From: Aneurinibacillus tyrosinisolvens
Lineage (GTDB): Bacteria; Bacillota; Bacilli; Aneurinibacillales; Aneurinibacillaceae
Length of the DNA: 32,133 nucleotides
Assembly: GCF_001015055.1 (NCBI RefSeq)
Contig: NZ_BBWZ01000050.1
Location: forward strand, 1-32,133
Reading direction: 5' to 3'
The notes under the pieces were generated by a model, which saw only the letters and a list, made by a program, of their open reading frames with translations, was not told where the DNA came from and made no database searches. The translations under genes were made by a program, and so were the position numbers. Below are positions 1 through 7,742 of the stretch, piece after piece. Position 1 is the stretch's first letter. The number at the start of each line of letters is the position of its first letter.

Positions 1-86
1 CCTCGGGTCTCATTGGCATGGAGTTACAAGGAGCCATGGCCATTTTCACCGTCAATTTAAAGAGAATCCTCAAGCTACTGGGTTAA
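1..86 (+). CDS. Transposase C-terminal fragment (cut by window edge)
   Basis: Frame 3 reads SGLIGMELQGAMAIFTVNLK followed by RILKLLG and a TAA stop at 84-86. A hydrophobic helix containing N-L-K-R just before the stop is typical of the C-termini of DDE transposases of the IS1182/IS5 type, where the last helix often reads like xxNLKRxxK. The catalytic residues lie upstream of the window. Whether the full gene is intact cannot be judged. Confidence 0.45.
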   Translation, partial: SGLIGMELQGAMAIFTVNLKRILKLLG

Positions 87-117
87 CATGAAGGAAACCC
101 AGGGTGAAAATGAGCAA

Positions 118-164
118 AAAAGCCGGCTTTTTCTTCCAGAAATCTGGAACATGGGCCGGCTTTT
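118..164. terminator. Bidirectional hairpin terminator between IS and murF
   Basis: The arms AAAAGCCGGC (118-127) and GCCGGCTTTT (155-164) are perfectly complementary, and an inner pair TTCCAGA/TCTGGAA (134-140 and 143-149) extends the hairpin. T-rich runs on both strands suggest it ends the transposase transcript on the plus strand and murF transcription on the minus strand. Confidence 0.7.
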
Positions 165-244
165 CCTATAGAGTCTACTCCAAAAACTTAAAATAGGCAC
201 TTTTTCAGTGGCCTCCGTTTACCCAGCCTCCCTTTTTTCATATG

Positions 245-1630
245 CTAATTTTTAAGTTCATCAATCATTGTCTCAAGCTTCATGCCGCGGGATGCTTTGA
301 AGAGCATTCCGTAGTTGCCGCTACAAAACTGCTTAAGATAATCGGCGGCTTCCTCTTTGCTTTCGAAGTGGACGGCATTGCGTCCGTACGTATCAGAAAT
401 GTGTTTTGCTTCCTTTCCGACCGTTACAAGGGCAAAGTTCTTTTCAAACCCCTTCAAGGCTGTTCCGACGTTTTGGTGGTATGCTTCGCTTTCCGTTCCT
501 AGCTCAAACATATCGCCAAGCACGATCACTTTCTTTCTATCCGGGTAGATAGAGAGGAACGTTTCAACCGAAGCAGTCATCGATGAGGGACTCGCATTGT
601 ATGCGTCATTAATAATAAGCAGGCCGTCTCGCCCGTTTATTTTTTCAAAGCGCATTGAAGAAATCTCAAGTGTCGCCAATCTCTCTTTAATTTCCTCATG
701 CGTCAGGCCAAGGTGGGAGGCGATGAAAATTCCCGGCAGTGCATTGGCAACGTTGTAATCGCCGAAAAGCGGCATATGGCACTCAAACTGCCCTTTTCCA
801 TCTGTAACGGTAAAATGGCTCCCTGTTTCGTCAAAGGAAACCGCAGCGGCTGTAATATCCGCTTTCTTTGGTCCACTGTCCTCCTGGGAGAGATGATAAA
901 AATATGTTTTGCCTGGATTCAGGTGGGCAAGGTTTGCAACAAGGTCGTTGTCTTGATTCAAGCAGGCAAAGCCGTTCGGGTCCGTATGGGGGAGAAGTTC
1001 CCCTTTTGCCTGTGCAATCAGCTCCTTCGACCCAAAGAATTCGATGTGTGCGTCATTTACGTTTGTGATTACGGTATAAGTTGGACGCACCATGCCAGCT
1101 AGAAAATCAATTTCTCCTGCATGGTTCATTCCAAGCTCCAGCACCGCCACCTCTGTATCTGGAGTAATCTGAAGCAAGGAAAGAGGCACACCAAGATGAT
1201 TGTTAAAGTTTTTGTATGTTTTATATACGTTCATCTTACCGCCGAGCAGGTGGGCGAGAATGTCCTTTGTCGTTGTTTTCCCGTTGCTTCCCGTAATTGC
1301 CGCAATCGGCAGCGTGAGACGGCTGCGGTACGTGCGGGCGAGCTGTTGGAACGCTTTTTCCGTATCCTTTACAAGGATGAGAGAATAGGCGGGATCCGCC
1401 GTGTTTTTGCGCGCTTTTTCCTCATCTGAGACAAAAGCGGCGATGGAGCCTTTCTCAGCTGCGGCGTTTAAGAATTCGTGGCCGTCCCGCACGCCGCCTG
1501 TCAAAGCGACAAACAAGGACCCCGCGGTCAATTGCCTTGAATCAAAGTGGACCGAGGTGATTGTATCGTTTTCGCTGCCCTGCAGCAGCGTCCCTTCCGT
1601 TATTTGTAAAATTTCCTTAACCGTAAACAT
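245..1630 (-). CDS. murF: UDP-N-acetylmuramoyl-tripeptide--D-alanyl-D-alanine ligase MurF
   Basis: MurF adds D-Ala-D-Ala to UDP-MurNAc-tripeptide, the last cytoplasmic step of peptidoglycan precursor synthesis. The 461-residue product has the three Mur-ligase domains: an N-terminal UDP-binding domain (about 1-90), a central ATPase domain with the P-loop GSNGKTTTKD and the following YKTYKNFNNHLGVPL, and a C-terminal domain with DAYNASPSSM and VLGDMFELG. The frame could start 20 codons earlier, but the ATG at 1628-1630 (minus) follows a good Shine-Dalgarno AGGAGGG with about six bases of spacing, and family alignment begins there. The gene stands alone next to an IS end and divergent from rpsU, not in a ddl or dcw cluster, so it may be a relocated or second copy. 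Which of these holds cannot be told from the window. Confidence 0.93.
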   Translation of the reverse strand: MFTVKEILQITEGTLLQGSENDTITSVHFDSRQLTAGSLFVALTGGVRDGHEFLNAAAEKGSIAAFVSDEEKARKNTADPAYSLILVKDTEKAFQQLARTYRSRLTLPIAAITGSNGKTTTKDILAHLLGGKMNVYKTYKNFNNHLGVPLSLLQITPDTEVAVLELGMNHAGEIDFLAGMVRPTYTVITNVNDAHIEFFGSKELIAQAKGELLPHTDPNGFACLNQDNDLVANLAHLNPGKTYFYHLSQEDSGPKKADITAAAVSFDETGSHFTVTDGKGQFECHMPLFGDYNVANALPGIFIASHLGLTHEEIKERLATLEISSMRFEKINGRDGLLIINDAYNASPSSMTASVETFLSIYPDRKKVIVLGDMFELGTESEAYHQNVGTALKGFEKNFALVTVGKEAKHISDTYGRNAVHFESKEEAADYLKQFCSGNYGMLFKASRGMKLETMIDELKN

Positions 1631-1678
1631 GTCGTACCCTCCTGAATTTACACTCGTTTGCCATACTAACATTTTTTT

Positions 1679-1684
1679 ATTATA
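1679..1684 (-). promoter_or_regulatory. Probable -10 box of murF
   Basis: The minus strand reads TATAAT here, about 49 bases before the chosen murF start. No convincing -35 hexamer is visible at the usual distance, so the promoter may be weak or activator dependent. Confidence 0.4.
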
Positions 1685-1757
1685 TCGCAATCCTGCGGCC
1701 AGTGCCCCGGAATCTCCTTGATTTTATAAGGAAGAGCCGGGAATCGATGAATGAAGG

Positions 1758-1786
1758 TTGACCTGCCCGGACCTGTGTAATATAAT
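1758..1786 (+). promoter_or_regulatory. Sigma-A promoter of rpsU-yqeY
   Basis: TTGACC at 1758-1763 and a perfect TATAAT at 1781-1786 are separated by 17 bases. Transcription would start near 1793. The 5' leader of about 70 bases contains a small hairpin ACTTTT-GCG-AAAAGT (1798-1812) followed by six T residues (1815-1820). Confidence 0.75.
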
Positions 1787-1862
1787 ATTGTTTGACGACT
1801 TTTGCGAAAAGTTATTTTTTACAAGGGTCATTCGATGGTTATGGCGGAGGGAGGGGAAACAA

Positions 1863-2036
1863 ATGGCAGAAATTCGTGTGCGTAAAAACGAGTCGTTAGA
1901 CCAAGCACTGCGTCGCTTCAAGCGTGAAACTGGGAAAGATGGCGTTCTTGCTGAAGTTAAAAAGCGTAGACACTATGAGAAGCCTAGTATCAAACGTAAG
2001 AAAAAGTCAGAGGCAGCGCGGAAACGTAAGTTTTAG
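1863..2036 (+). CDS. rpsU: 30S ribosomal protein S21
   Basis: The 57-residue basic protein begins MAEIRVRKNESLDQALRRFK and ends in a lysine/arginine-rich tail (KRKKKSEAARKRKF), which is diagnostic for bS21 of the small ribosomal subunit. The frame is open further upstream, but the ATG at 1863 follows the purine-rich site GGAGGGAGGGG and matches the family start. It is followed 12 bases later by yqeY, the conserved Firmicutes pair, with a shared promoter at 1758-1786 and terminator at 2501-2538. Confidence 0.97.
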   Translation: MAEIRVRKNESLDQALRRFKRETGKDGVLAEVKKRRHYEKPSIKRKKKSEAARKRKF

Positions 2037-2048
2037 GAGGAATAGTTA

Positions 2049-2492
2049 ATGAGACTCGTCGAACGTCTTAATGATGATATGAAGCAAGCCATGAAGAACA
2101 AAGACAAGCTCAAACTTTCCGTAATCCGCATGGTGAAATCTTCCGTTAAGAATGAAGAGATTAACCAGGGTAAAGAACTGTCTGACGACGAAGTACTAAC
2201 TGTCTTGACTCGTGAGCTTAAGCAAAGGCGCGATTCCCTCCAAGAGTTTGAAAAAGCAGGTCGTGAAGACCTTGCAGCGAGTGCACGTAATGAAATTAAT
2301 GTATTAATCGAATATATGCCTGAACAATTGAGCGAGGAGGAAGTCCGCAAGCTGGTGAGCGAAGCCATTCAGCAAGTGGGAGCCGCCTCGAAAAAAGATA
2401 TGGGTAAAGTCATGGGCGCTTTAATGCCGAAGGTAAAAGGGCGCGCTGACGGAGCACTCGTAAACAAGATTGTACAGGAGCTATTGCCATAA
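2049..2492 (+). CDS. yqeY: GatB/YqeY domain protein
   Basis: This 147-residue protein is the stand-alone YqeY family: an N-terminal helical part (MRLVERLNDDMKQAMKNKDK) and a C-terminal GatB/YqeY tail domain with the conserved segment DMGKVMGALMPKVKGRADG. The domain resembles the tRNA-contacting tail of the GatB amidotransferase subunit, but the cellular role of the free protein is not settled. An AGGAGG ribosome site stands eight bases before the ATG. Co-transcription with rpsU is expected from the 12-base gap and the terminator right after it. Confidence 0.93.
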   Translation: MRLVERLNDDMKQAMKNKDKLKLSVIRMVKSSVKNEEINQGKELSDDEVLTVLTRELKQRRDSLQEFEKAGREDLAASARNEINVLIEYMPEQLSEEEVRKLVSEAIQQVGAASKKDMGKVMGALMPKVKGRADGALVNKIVQELLP

Positions 2493-2500
2493 GCTGCTTT

Positions 2501-2538
2501 AAAAAGCCTTCCCTGAGTTTTCAGGGAAGGCTTTTTTT
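2501..2538 (+). terminator. Rho-independent terminator of rpsU-yqeY
   Basis: Perfectly paired 16-base arms at 2501-2516 and 2521-2536 enclose a GTTT loop and end in an uninterrupted T-run. The A-run on the left arm means it could also work in reverse. Confidence 0.93.
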
Positions 2539-2573
2539 GAACGGAAAATACATAGTATAGCAACAGAGACAGA

Positions 2574-2603
2574 ACATATTTCCCCGTTCATTCGCATAAC
2601 GAT
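2574..2603 (+). promoter_or_regulatory. Sigma-E-like promoter ahead of yqfC
   Basis: ACATATT (2574-2580) and CATAACGAT (2595-2603), separated by 14 bases, fit the mother-cell sigma-E pattern (-35 ending ATATT, -10 starting CATA). This agrees with the known sigma-E control of yqfC and yqfD in B. subtilis. It lies about 60 bases before the yqfC start. Confidence 0.55.
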
Positions 2604-2663
2604 GTACTATATGGGATTCACTGTTCCTCCTTCCCATGCATGAAGAGAGGGGGCCGATTGAGC

Positions 2664-2945
2664 ATGAAGAAGTGGAGTGGAAAATGGCGCAAATTTGCAA
2701 CCGGCGTGCTCGATCTGCCGCAGGATCTCACCATGGAGATGCCACGCATTACGATGATCGGACAATTGCAGATGTATATAGAGAATCACCGCGGAGTTCT
2801 CCTATTCAGTAACCAGGAACTCCGTTTGCTTTTGACGAAAGGGCAGCTTCTTGTAAGGGGAGAAAACCTCGTTATCCGCATGATTCTTCCGGAAGAGGTG
2901 CTGCTGGAAGGCATCGTGAATCAGGTATTGTTTGTGAATGAGTAG
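2664..2945 (+). CDS. yqfC: Sporulation protein YqfC (YabP/YqfC family)
   Basis: The 93-residue product contains the family core DLPQDLTMEMPRITMIGQLQ followed by IENHRGVLLFS and ends with the ILPEEVLLEG-type beta segment. In B. subtilis the gene is expressed in the mother cell and is needed for normal sporulation; its molecular role is unclear. I chose the ATG at 2664 because a GGGGG ribosome site stands about ten bases upstream and the length then equals the B. subtilis protein; a TTG at 2658 and an ATG at 2640 are alternatives. It is followed 17 bases later by yqfD. Confidence 0.9.
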   Translation: MKKWSGKWRKFATGVLDLPQDLTMEMPRITMIGQLQMYIENHRGVLLFSNQELRLLLTKGQLLVRGENLVIRMILPEEVLLEGIVNQVLFVNE

Positions 2946-2962
2946 GAAAGGGGAGGCAGGCA

Positions 2963-4147
2963 ATGAATTACGGTGTGAACTGGTTCCGGGGGTATCTTGT
3001 TTTGCGTGTTCGCGGGAGGCGCCTGGAGCGTTTTTTGAATCGTATTGTCGGACAAGGCATGCAGGTGTGGGACATTACCCGCACCGATGAGGAAGCGCTG
3101 CTGAGCATTCCGCTGGAAAGCTTTCACCTCTTGAAGCCGTATTTAAAGGAAACAGGCTGCCGCATTCATGTCGTACGCAGAGCGGGCCTGCCTTTTTTAT
3201 TGCGCAAAATGTGGACGCGCTCTGTATTCACGGCGGGTGCGCTATTTTTCTTTATCGGTATTTACCTCTTATCTACCGTCGTGTGGCGGGTCGATGTCAT
3301 CGGGAACGAAAAAATCAAATCGTACGAGGTTCGCCAGATGGCGGAGAAAATCGGGGTGAAGCAGGGGGCGTTTACGTTCCGCCTGCCGCAGCCTGAAGTG
3401 GTCCAGCGTGAACTGATGAAGAAGCTCCCGGACGCATCCTGGGTTGGGTTCGAAATGAGAGGGACGACCGCATTAATCCACGTTGTGGAGAAGGTGCTGC
3501 CCGGTAAAAAAGAAGCGTTGCAGCCGCGCCATATCGTTGCCACGAAGAAGGCGATCGTTCATTCTATCTTTGCGGAGCGGGGACGCCCGCTTGTGCGCCC
3601 GAACAGTTGGGTCAAGCAAGGGGATATATTAATCTCCGGGTTTCTCGGCAATGAAGAACTGATGACGCCTGTATCGGCGAAGGGAACGGTAGAAGGGGAA
3701 ACATGGTATGAGTCTGAGGTTTCGGTGCCCCTGAAGCAGAAGCGCCCTGTCCTGACGGGGGAGAGCTACACGAACAGGTACGTTATTTTTGGTAAATATA
3801 CTGTAAAGGTACAGGGGTTTGGAGAGAAGCCTTTCGCGCAGTTCAGAAAAGAGGACGACACGCGCTATTTAGCCTGGAACGGGCATAATTTCGGCCTCGG
3901 GCTAAAAACGGAAACGATGCGGGAAAACCAGGCGAGGGAAACAGCCATTTCTGTTGCAGAAGCCGTCAGTCTGGGTAAGAAGTATGCACGGGAAAATGTC
4001 CTGAAAGGGATTAAGCAGGGCGGCTACATTAAGTCGGAAAAAGTTTTGCACGAGAGACAAGAGAATGGTAAAGTTTATATGAAGCTTCATTTTGTTGTTG
4101 TTGAGGACATTGCACGAGAGCAGCCTATTATGTATGAAGGAGAATGA
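2963..4147 (+). CDS. yqfD: Sporulation protein YqfD
   Basis: This 394-residue protein has an N-terminal soluble part, one clear membrane helix at about residues 87-108 (SVFTAGALFFFIGIYLLSTV), a short beta region starting WRVDVIGNEKIKSYEV that resembles a POTRA/FtsQ-like fold, and a long C-terminal part with VTPVSAKG-type segments. This is the architecture of YqfD, a sigma-E-controlled mother-cell membrane protein required for efficient sporulation. The start follows an AGGGGAGG site. The stop overlaps the ribosome site region of phoH. Confidence 0.92.
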   Translation: MNYGVNWFRGYLVLRVRGRRLERFLNRIVGQGMQVWDITRTDEEALLSIPLESFHLLKPYLKETGCRIHVVRRAGLPFLLRKMWTRSVFTAGALFFFIGIYLLSTVVWRVDVIGNEKIKSYEVRQMAEKIGVKQGAFTFRLPQPEVVQRELMKKLPDASWVGFEMRGTTALIHVVEKVLPGKKEALQPRHIVATKKAIVHSIFAERGRPLVRPNSWVKQGDILISGFLGNEELMTPVSAKGTVEGETWYESEVSVPLKQKRPVLTGESYTNRYVIFGKYTVKVQGFGEKPFAQFRKEDDTRYLAWNGHNFGLGLKTETMRENQARETAISVAEAVSLGKKYARENVLKGIKQGGYIKSEKVLHERQENGKVYMKLHFVVVEDIAREQPIMYEGE

Positions 4148-4153
4148 GGTCTT

Positions 4154-5125
4154 TTGCGCGTAGAAGAAACAAGCAGAACCATACGTCTCGAGAATGCGGA
4201 AGAAGCGAGCTTGCTATTTGGACCGCACGACTCGTATCTAAAGGAAATAGAAGATGCTACAGAAGCGCATATTTTTGCGCGAAGCGAAGAAATAACCATT
4301 ACGGGCGAGACGGAGGAAGTGGCGCGGAATGCCCGGCTGCTGGAAGTGCTGGCTACCCTGCTGCGCCGTGGCATAAAGCCCACGATGCAGGACGTTCTTT
4401 ACGCTATCCAGCTTTCAAAGGATGATTCCCTGGAGGAGCTGCTCGAATTATATGATCAGCCGATTGCCACGTCGGTGAAAGGGAAACCCATACGTGTAAA
4501 AACACTTGGACAACGCCATTATGTAAGTTCAATTAAGAAGAAGGACATCGTGTTCGGTGTCGGGCCCGCAGGTACCGGGAAGACGTATCTGGCGGTTGTG
4601 ATGGCGGTCACGGCGCTGAAGGCGAACAAGGTAAAGCGAATTATCCTGACAAGGCCTGCGGTTGAAGCAGGAGAAAACCTTGGCTTTTTGCCGGGGGATT
4701 TACAGGAGAAAGTGGATCCGTACCTCCGTCCGCTTTATGATGCGCTACAGGATTTATTGACGGCAGAAAATATGAATAAGTATATGGAACGCGGTGTAAT
4801 TGAGGTGGCACCTCTCGCTTATATGAGGGGAAGAACGCTGGATGATTCGTTCATTATTTTGGACGAGGCGCAGAATACGACACCGGAGCAAATGAAAATG
4901 TTTTTAACTCGTCTCGGCTTTGGTTCGAAGATGGTCATAACAGGTGACGTGACCCAGGTGGACTTGCCGCGCGGCAAGAAATCCGGTTTACAGGAGGCAC
5001 GTCGTATACTCGAAGGAATTGACGGGATTTCTTTTGTTTACTTAACAGGGATGGACGTTGTACGGCATCCGCTCGTGCAGAAGCTGATTGCTGCATACGA
5101 ACAAGAGAGTGAGCATACCCGTTAA
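4154..5125 (+). CDS. phoH: PhoH-like ATPase (PhoL)
   Basis: The 323-residue protein has an N-terminal KH-like extension (about 1-100) and a PhoH helicase-type ATPase domain with Walker A GPAGTGKT near residue 137, Walker B FIILDEAQNTT near residue 233 and the conserved TGDVTQVDLP. PhoH proteins are linked to RNA metabolism and frequently sit next to ybeY, as they do here two genes on. The start is a TTG at 4154 preceded by GAGGT. Six bases separate it from yqfD. Confidence 0.93.
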   Translation: MRVEETSRTIRLENAEEASLLFGPHDSYLKEIEDATEAHIFARSEEITITGETEEVARNARLLEVLATLLRRGIKPTMQDVLYAIQLSKDDSLEELLELYDQPIATSVKGKPIRVKTLGQRHYVSSIKKKDIVFGVGPAGTGKTYLAVVMAVTALKANKVKRIILTRPAVEAGENLGFLPGDLQEKVDPYLRPLYDALQDLLTAENMNKYMERGVIEVAPLAYMRGRTLDDSFIILDEAQNTTPEQMKMFLTRLGFGSKMVITGDVTQVDLPRGKKSGLQEARRILEGIDGISFVYLTGMDVVRHPLVQKLIAAYEQESEHTR

Positions 5126-5140
5126 AAGGGGTTGTAAGAA

Positions 5141-7261
5141 ATGAATTCAAAGCTATGGCGGTTACATCTGTCCTTTCCGGATTCATGGAGGGAAAATCGA
5201 ATGGTAAGGATTGCCCTGTTTGTTTTTATCGGGCTGGGCGTTTACCTGCCGCTTATGGGAGATGTGCTGCCGAAAACGTTTGATCTAAATATAAACACAG
5301 TCAGTAATGTTACCCTTACCGCGCCGGTGACAGTGGAGGATGCAGATGCCACTGAACAGGCGCGTTCTAAAGCGGTCAGTGAAGTGAAACCGATTTATTC
5401 GCGGGACGATAGCATCACATCCCACCAGTTAAAGCTGGTTGCTTTCATTTATAAGAAGGCGGCTGAACTTCAGGCTGCAACAGCGATGGCACCTGAGCTT
5501 AAGCTGAAGGAATTTAAGGAGAATATTCCATTTGTGCTGGAGGATTCGATTCTGCAAGCGCTGTTAACGATGCCGGCTCCCGCTCTTGATGCAGCAAGCA
5601 AGGAGACAGCAAGAGTGGTTGCCTCGATTATGGGAGAAGGCGTAAGCCAGGAAGCGGCAGGCCGCGAAGCGATCCAGCAGCGGGTAAACCAGTACATTGT
5701 GCTGGCTGAACTGGACAGTAAAGCCCGCAAGGTGGCGCGCGAAATCGCCATTGTCAGCAGTGTTCCGAACCGGATCGTTAACGAAGAGGCGACTAATGCG
5801 GCGAAGGAAATGGTTCGCCGTGGTGTGAAGCCGCTCATGATTTATAAAGGGGAAGTGCTGGTAGAAAAAGACCAGTTTATTTCTGAGGAAATGTACCACA
5901 AACTAAATGCGGCAGGCCTTCTGCAGAAGAATGCGAGCAAGCTCCCGTTCCTCGGATTGGCTATATTCGTCGGCCTGTTTATTGCTTTTCTATCCATCTA
6001 CATTTCTCAGGCTCACCGGACTGTATACAGTAATAACACGCTGATTTTAATGATGGGCTTTATTATTGTGTTAACCATCGTTGTTATGAAAATCGTCAGC
6101 CTGGTGCAGAATGTAGACTATGTAATGGCAGGATTTCTCGTTCCTGCAGCGCTGGGCTCCATGCTGCTTGCAATCTTGATTGACACGCAGCTCGCTGTTG
6201 TGTGCAGCTTTCTGTTTGCGCTCTTTGCGGGCATCATTTTTAACTTCGAGAGTCTGTTGCCCTTTGATTTCCGCTATTCGTTCTATACGTTAATCAGCTG
6301 CCTGGCCGGCACGTATTCGCTTGGGAAAGCGACCAAGAGGGGCCGGATTTTGCAGGCCGGTTTCCTGGTCGCCGTAACGAATATCCTCTCCATCACAGCA
6401 CTTTATATGCTTGCTTCTTCTTCGGGAAGCTGGCGGGATATTTTTTACCAGTATGCCTCCGGTGTCATCAGCGGGGTCATTGCGGCGGTTCTGACGATTG
6501 GATTTTTGCCTTTCTTCGAAGCAATATTCGGCATCCTGTCGCCGCTTCGCCTGATTGAGTTATCCAATCCAAACCAGCCGCTGCTGCGCCGGCTGTTAAT
6601 GGAAACACCGGGGACGTACCACCACAGTATGATGGTGGCGAACCTGTCGGAGGCCGCCTGTATGGCGGTTGGCGCGGATGGGCTTTTGGCGCGTGTCGGC
6701 GCGTATTATCATGACGTTGGGAAAATGAAGCGCCCGCATTTCTTCATTGAGAACCAGGTTAACCGTGAAAACCCGCACGATACGCTGGCGCCCGGGCTGA
6801 GCAAACGCATCATTATCGTCCATGTAGAGGACGGGGTGAAAATGCTGGAAGAGCATCATTTGCCCAGGCAGATCATTGATTTTGCCCGGGAACACCACGG
6901 AACGACGCTGCTAAAATACTTTTATCACAAAGCGGCTAAACTGTCGGATTCACCGATTTTAGAGTCCGAATACCGCTATCCGGGTCCAAAAGCCCAGACG
7001 AGGGAGTCTGCCATTGTCGGTATTTGCGACAGTGCGGAAGCGGCTGTCCGTTCTCTAGGGCGCCCGACGCCGGAACGAATTGAACAGCTCGTCCGCCGCA
7101 TTATTGCGGAAAGACTGGAAGACGGACAATTCAATGAATGCCATATAACAATGCAGGAACTTGAAATTGTAACCCGGACAATTTGTGAAACCCTCCAGGG
7201 GTTTTTCCACAACAGGATTGAATATCCTGATCATAAACAAGTGGTGGTGAAACAAGCGTGA
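5141..7261 (+). CDS. pgpH: 7TM-HD cyclic-di-AMP phosphodiesterase PgpH
   Basis: The 706-residue protein has a first membrane helix at residues 21-42, an extracytoplasmic 7TMR-HDED domain (about 45-265), a seven-helix membrane core (about 265-450) and a cytoplasmic HD domain. The HD domain shows the metal motif in TYHHSMMVANLSE, AYYHDVGKMKRPHFFIENQ and the later DFAREHHGTTLLKYFYHKA. PgpH/YqfF degrades the second messenger c-di-AMP. The stop overlaps the ybeY GTG by four bases (GTGA), indicating translational coupling. Confidence 0.94.
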   Translation: MNSKLWRLHLSFPDSWRENRMVRIALFVFIGLGVYLPLMGDVLPKTFDLNINTVSNVTLTAPVTVEDADATEQARSKAVSEVKPIYSRDDSITSHQLKLVAFIYKKAAELQAATAMAPELKLKEFKENIPFVLEDSILQALLTMPAPALDAASKETARVVASIMGEGVSQEAAGREAIQQRVNQYIVLAELDSKARKVAREIAIVSSVPNRIVNEEATNAAKEMVRRGVKPLMIYKGEVLVEKDQFISEEMYHKLNAAGLLQKNASKLPFLGLAIFVGLFIAFLSIYISQAHRTVYSNNTLILMMGFIIVLTIVVMKIVSLVQNVDYVMAGFLVPAALGSMLLAILIDTQLAVVCSFLFALFAGIIFNFESLLPFDFRYSFYTLISCLAGTYSLGKATKRGRILQAGFLVAVTNILSITALYMLASSSGSWRDIFYQYASGVISGVIAAVLTIGFLPFFEAIFGILSPLRLIELSNPNQPLLRRLLMETPGTYHHSMMVANLSEAACMAVGADGLLARVGAYYHDVGKMKRPHFFIENQVNRENPHDTLAPGLSKRIIIVHVEDGVKMLEEHHLPRQIIDFAREHHGTTLLKYFYHKAAKLSDSPILESEYRYPGPKAQTRESAIVGICDSAEAAVRSLGRPTPERIEQLVRRIIAERLEDGQFNECHITMQELEIVTRTICETLQGFFHNRIEYPDHKQVVVKQA

Positions 7262-7731
7262 GAATGGAAGCGGAATTTATTCAAGAGTATACGCCGGAAC
7301 TCTCTGCGGAGCTGCTCAAGATTCTTGAAGCAGTTCTCGAGGAAGCGGCAAAGACCGAGAATGTTACAGGGGAAGTGACGGTAACGTTTGTGGATGATGA
7401 GCGCATTCACGAATTAAACCGTGAATATCGCGGCATCGATCGTCCGACCGATGTGCTTTCCTTTGCGATGAACGAGCAGGGAGAAGAGGAACTGGAAATT
7501 ATAAGCGAGGAAGACATGCCCAATATGCTTGGCGATATTGTGATATCCGTTCCCCGTGCGCGTGAACAGGCGGAAGAATACGGCCATTCTTTCGAACGTG
7601 AAATCGGCTTTCTCGTCGCCCACGGTTTTCTGCACCTTCTTGGATACGATCATGAAACGGAAGCGGAGGAGAAGGAAATGTTCAGCCGGCAGGAAGAAAT
7701 TCTGAACCGGGTACAGCTCGTTCGCGAGTAA
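7258..7731 (+). CDS. ybeY: Endoribonuclease YbeY (rRNA maturation factor)
   Basis: The 157-residue protein carries the zinc motif HGFLHLLGYDHETEAEEKEM, the signature of YbeY, which acts in 16S rRNA 3'-end maturation and ribosome quality control. The middle has the conserved RPTDVLSFAM and LGDIVISVP. The start is a GTG overlapping the pgpH stop; an ATG two codons later (7264) is an alternative. The ribosome site is the GGTGGTGA run inside the end of pgpH. Confidence 0.95.
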   Translation: MRMEAEFIQEYTPELSAELLKILEAVLEEAAKTENVTGEVTVTFVDDERIHELNREYRGIDRPTDVLSFAMNEQGEEELEIISEEDMPNMLGDIVISVPRAREQAEEYGHSFEREIGFLVAHGFLHLLGYDHETEAEEKEMFSRQEEILNRVQLVRE

Positions 7732-7742
7732 GGTAAAGGCAG

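Larger units (their letters stand above)
1..216 (+). mobile_element. Right end of an insertion sequence (IS1182-like?)
   Basis: This stretch holds the last 27 codons of a transposase-like frame, a strong hairpin terminator, and at 196-216 a segment reading on the reverse strand GAGGCCACTGAAAAAGTGCC, which resembles terminal repeats I associate with IS1182-group elements. The left end lies outside the window, so the inverted-repeat pair and target duplication cannot be checked. The element would stop about 30 bases from the murF stop codon. The family assignment rests on memory of the style of the C-terminus and is tentative. Confidence 0.45.
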
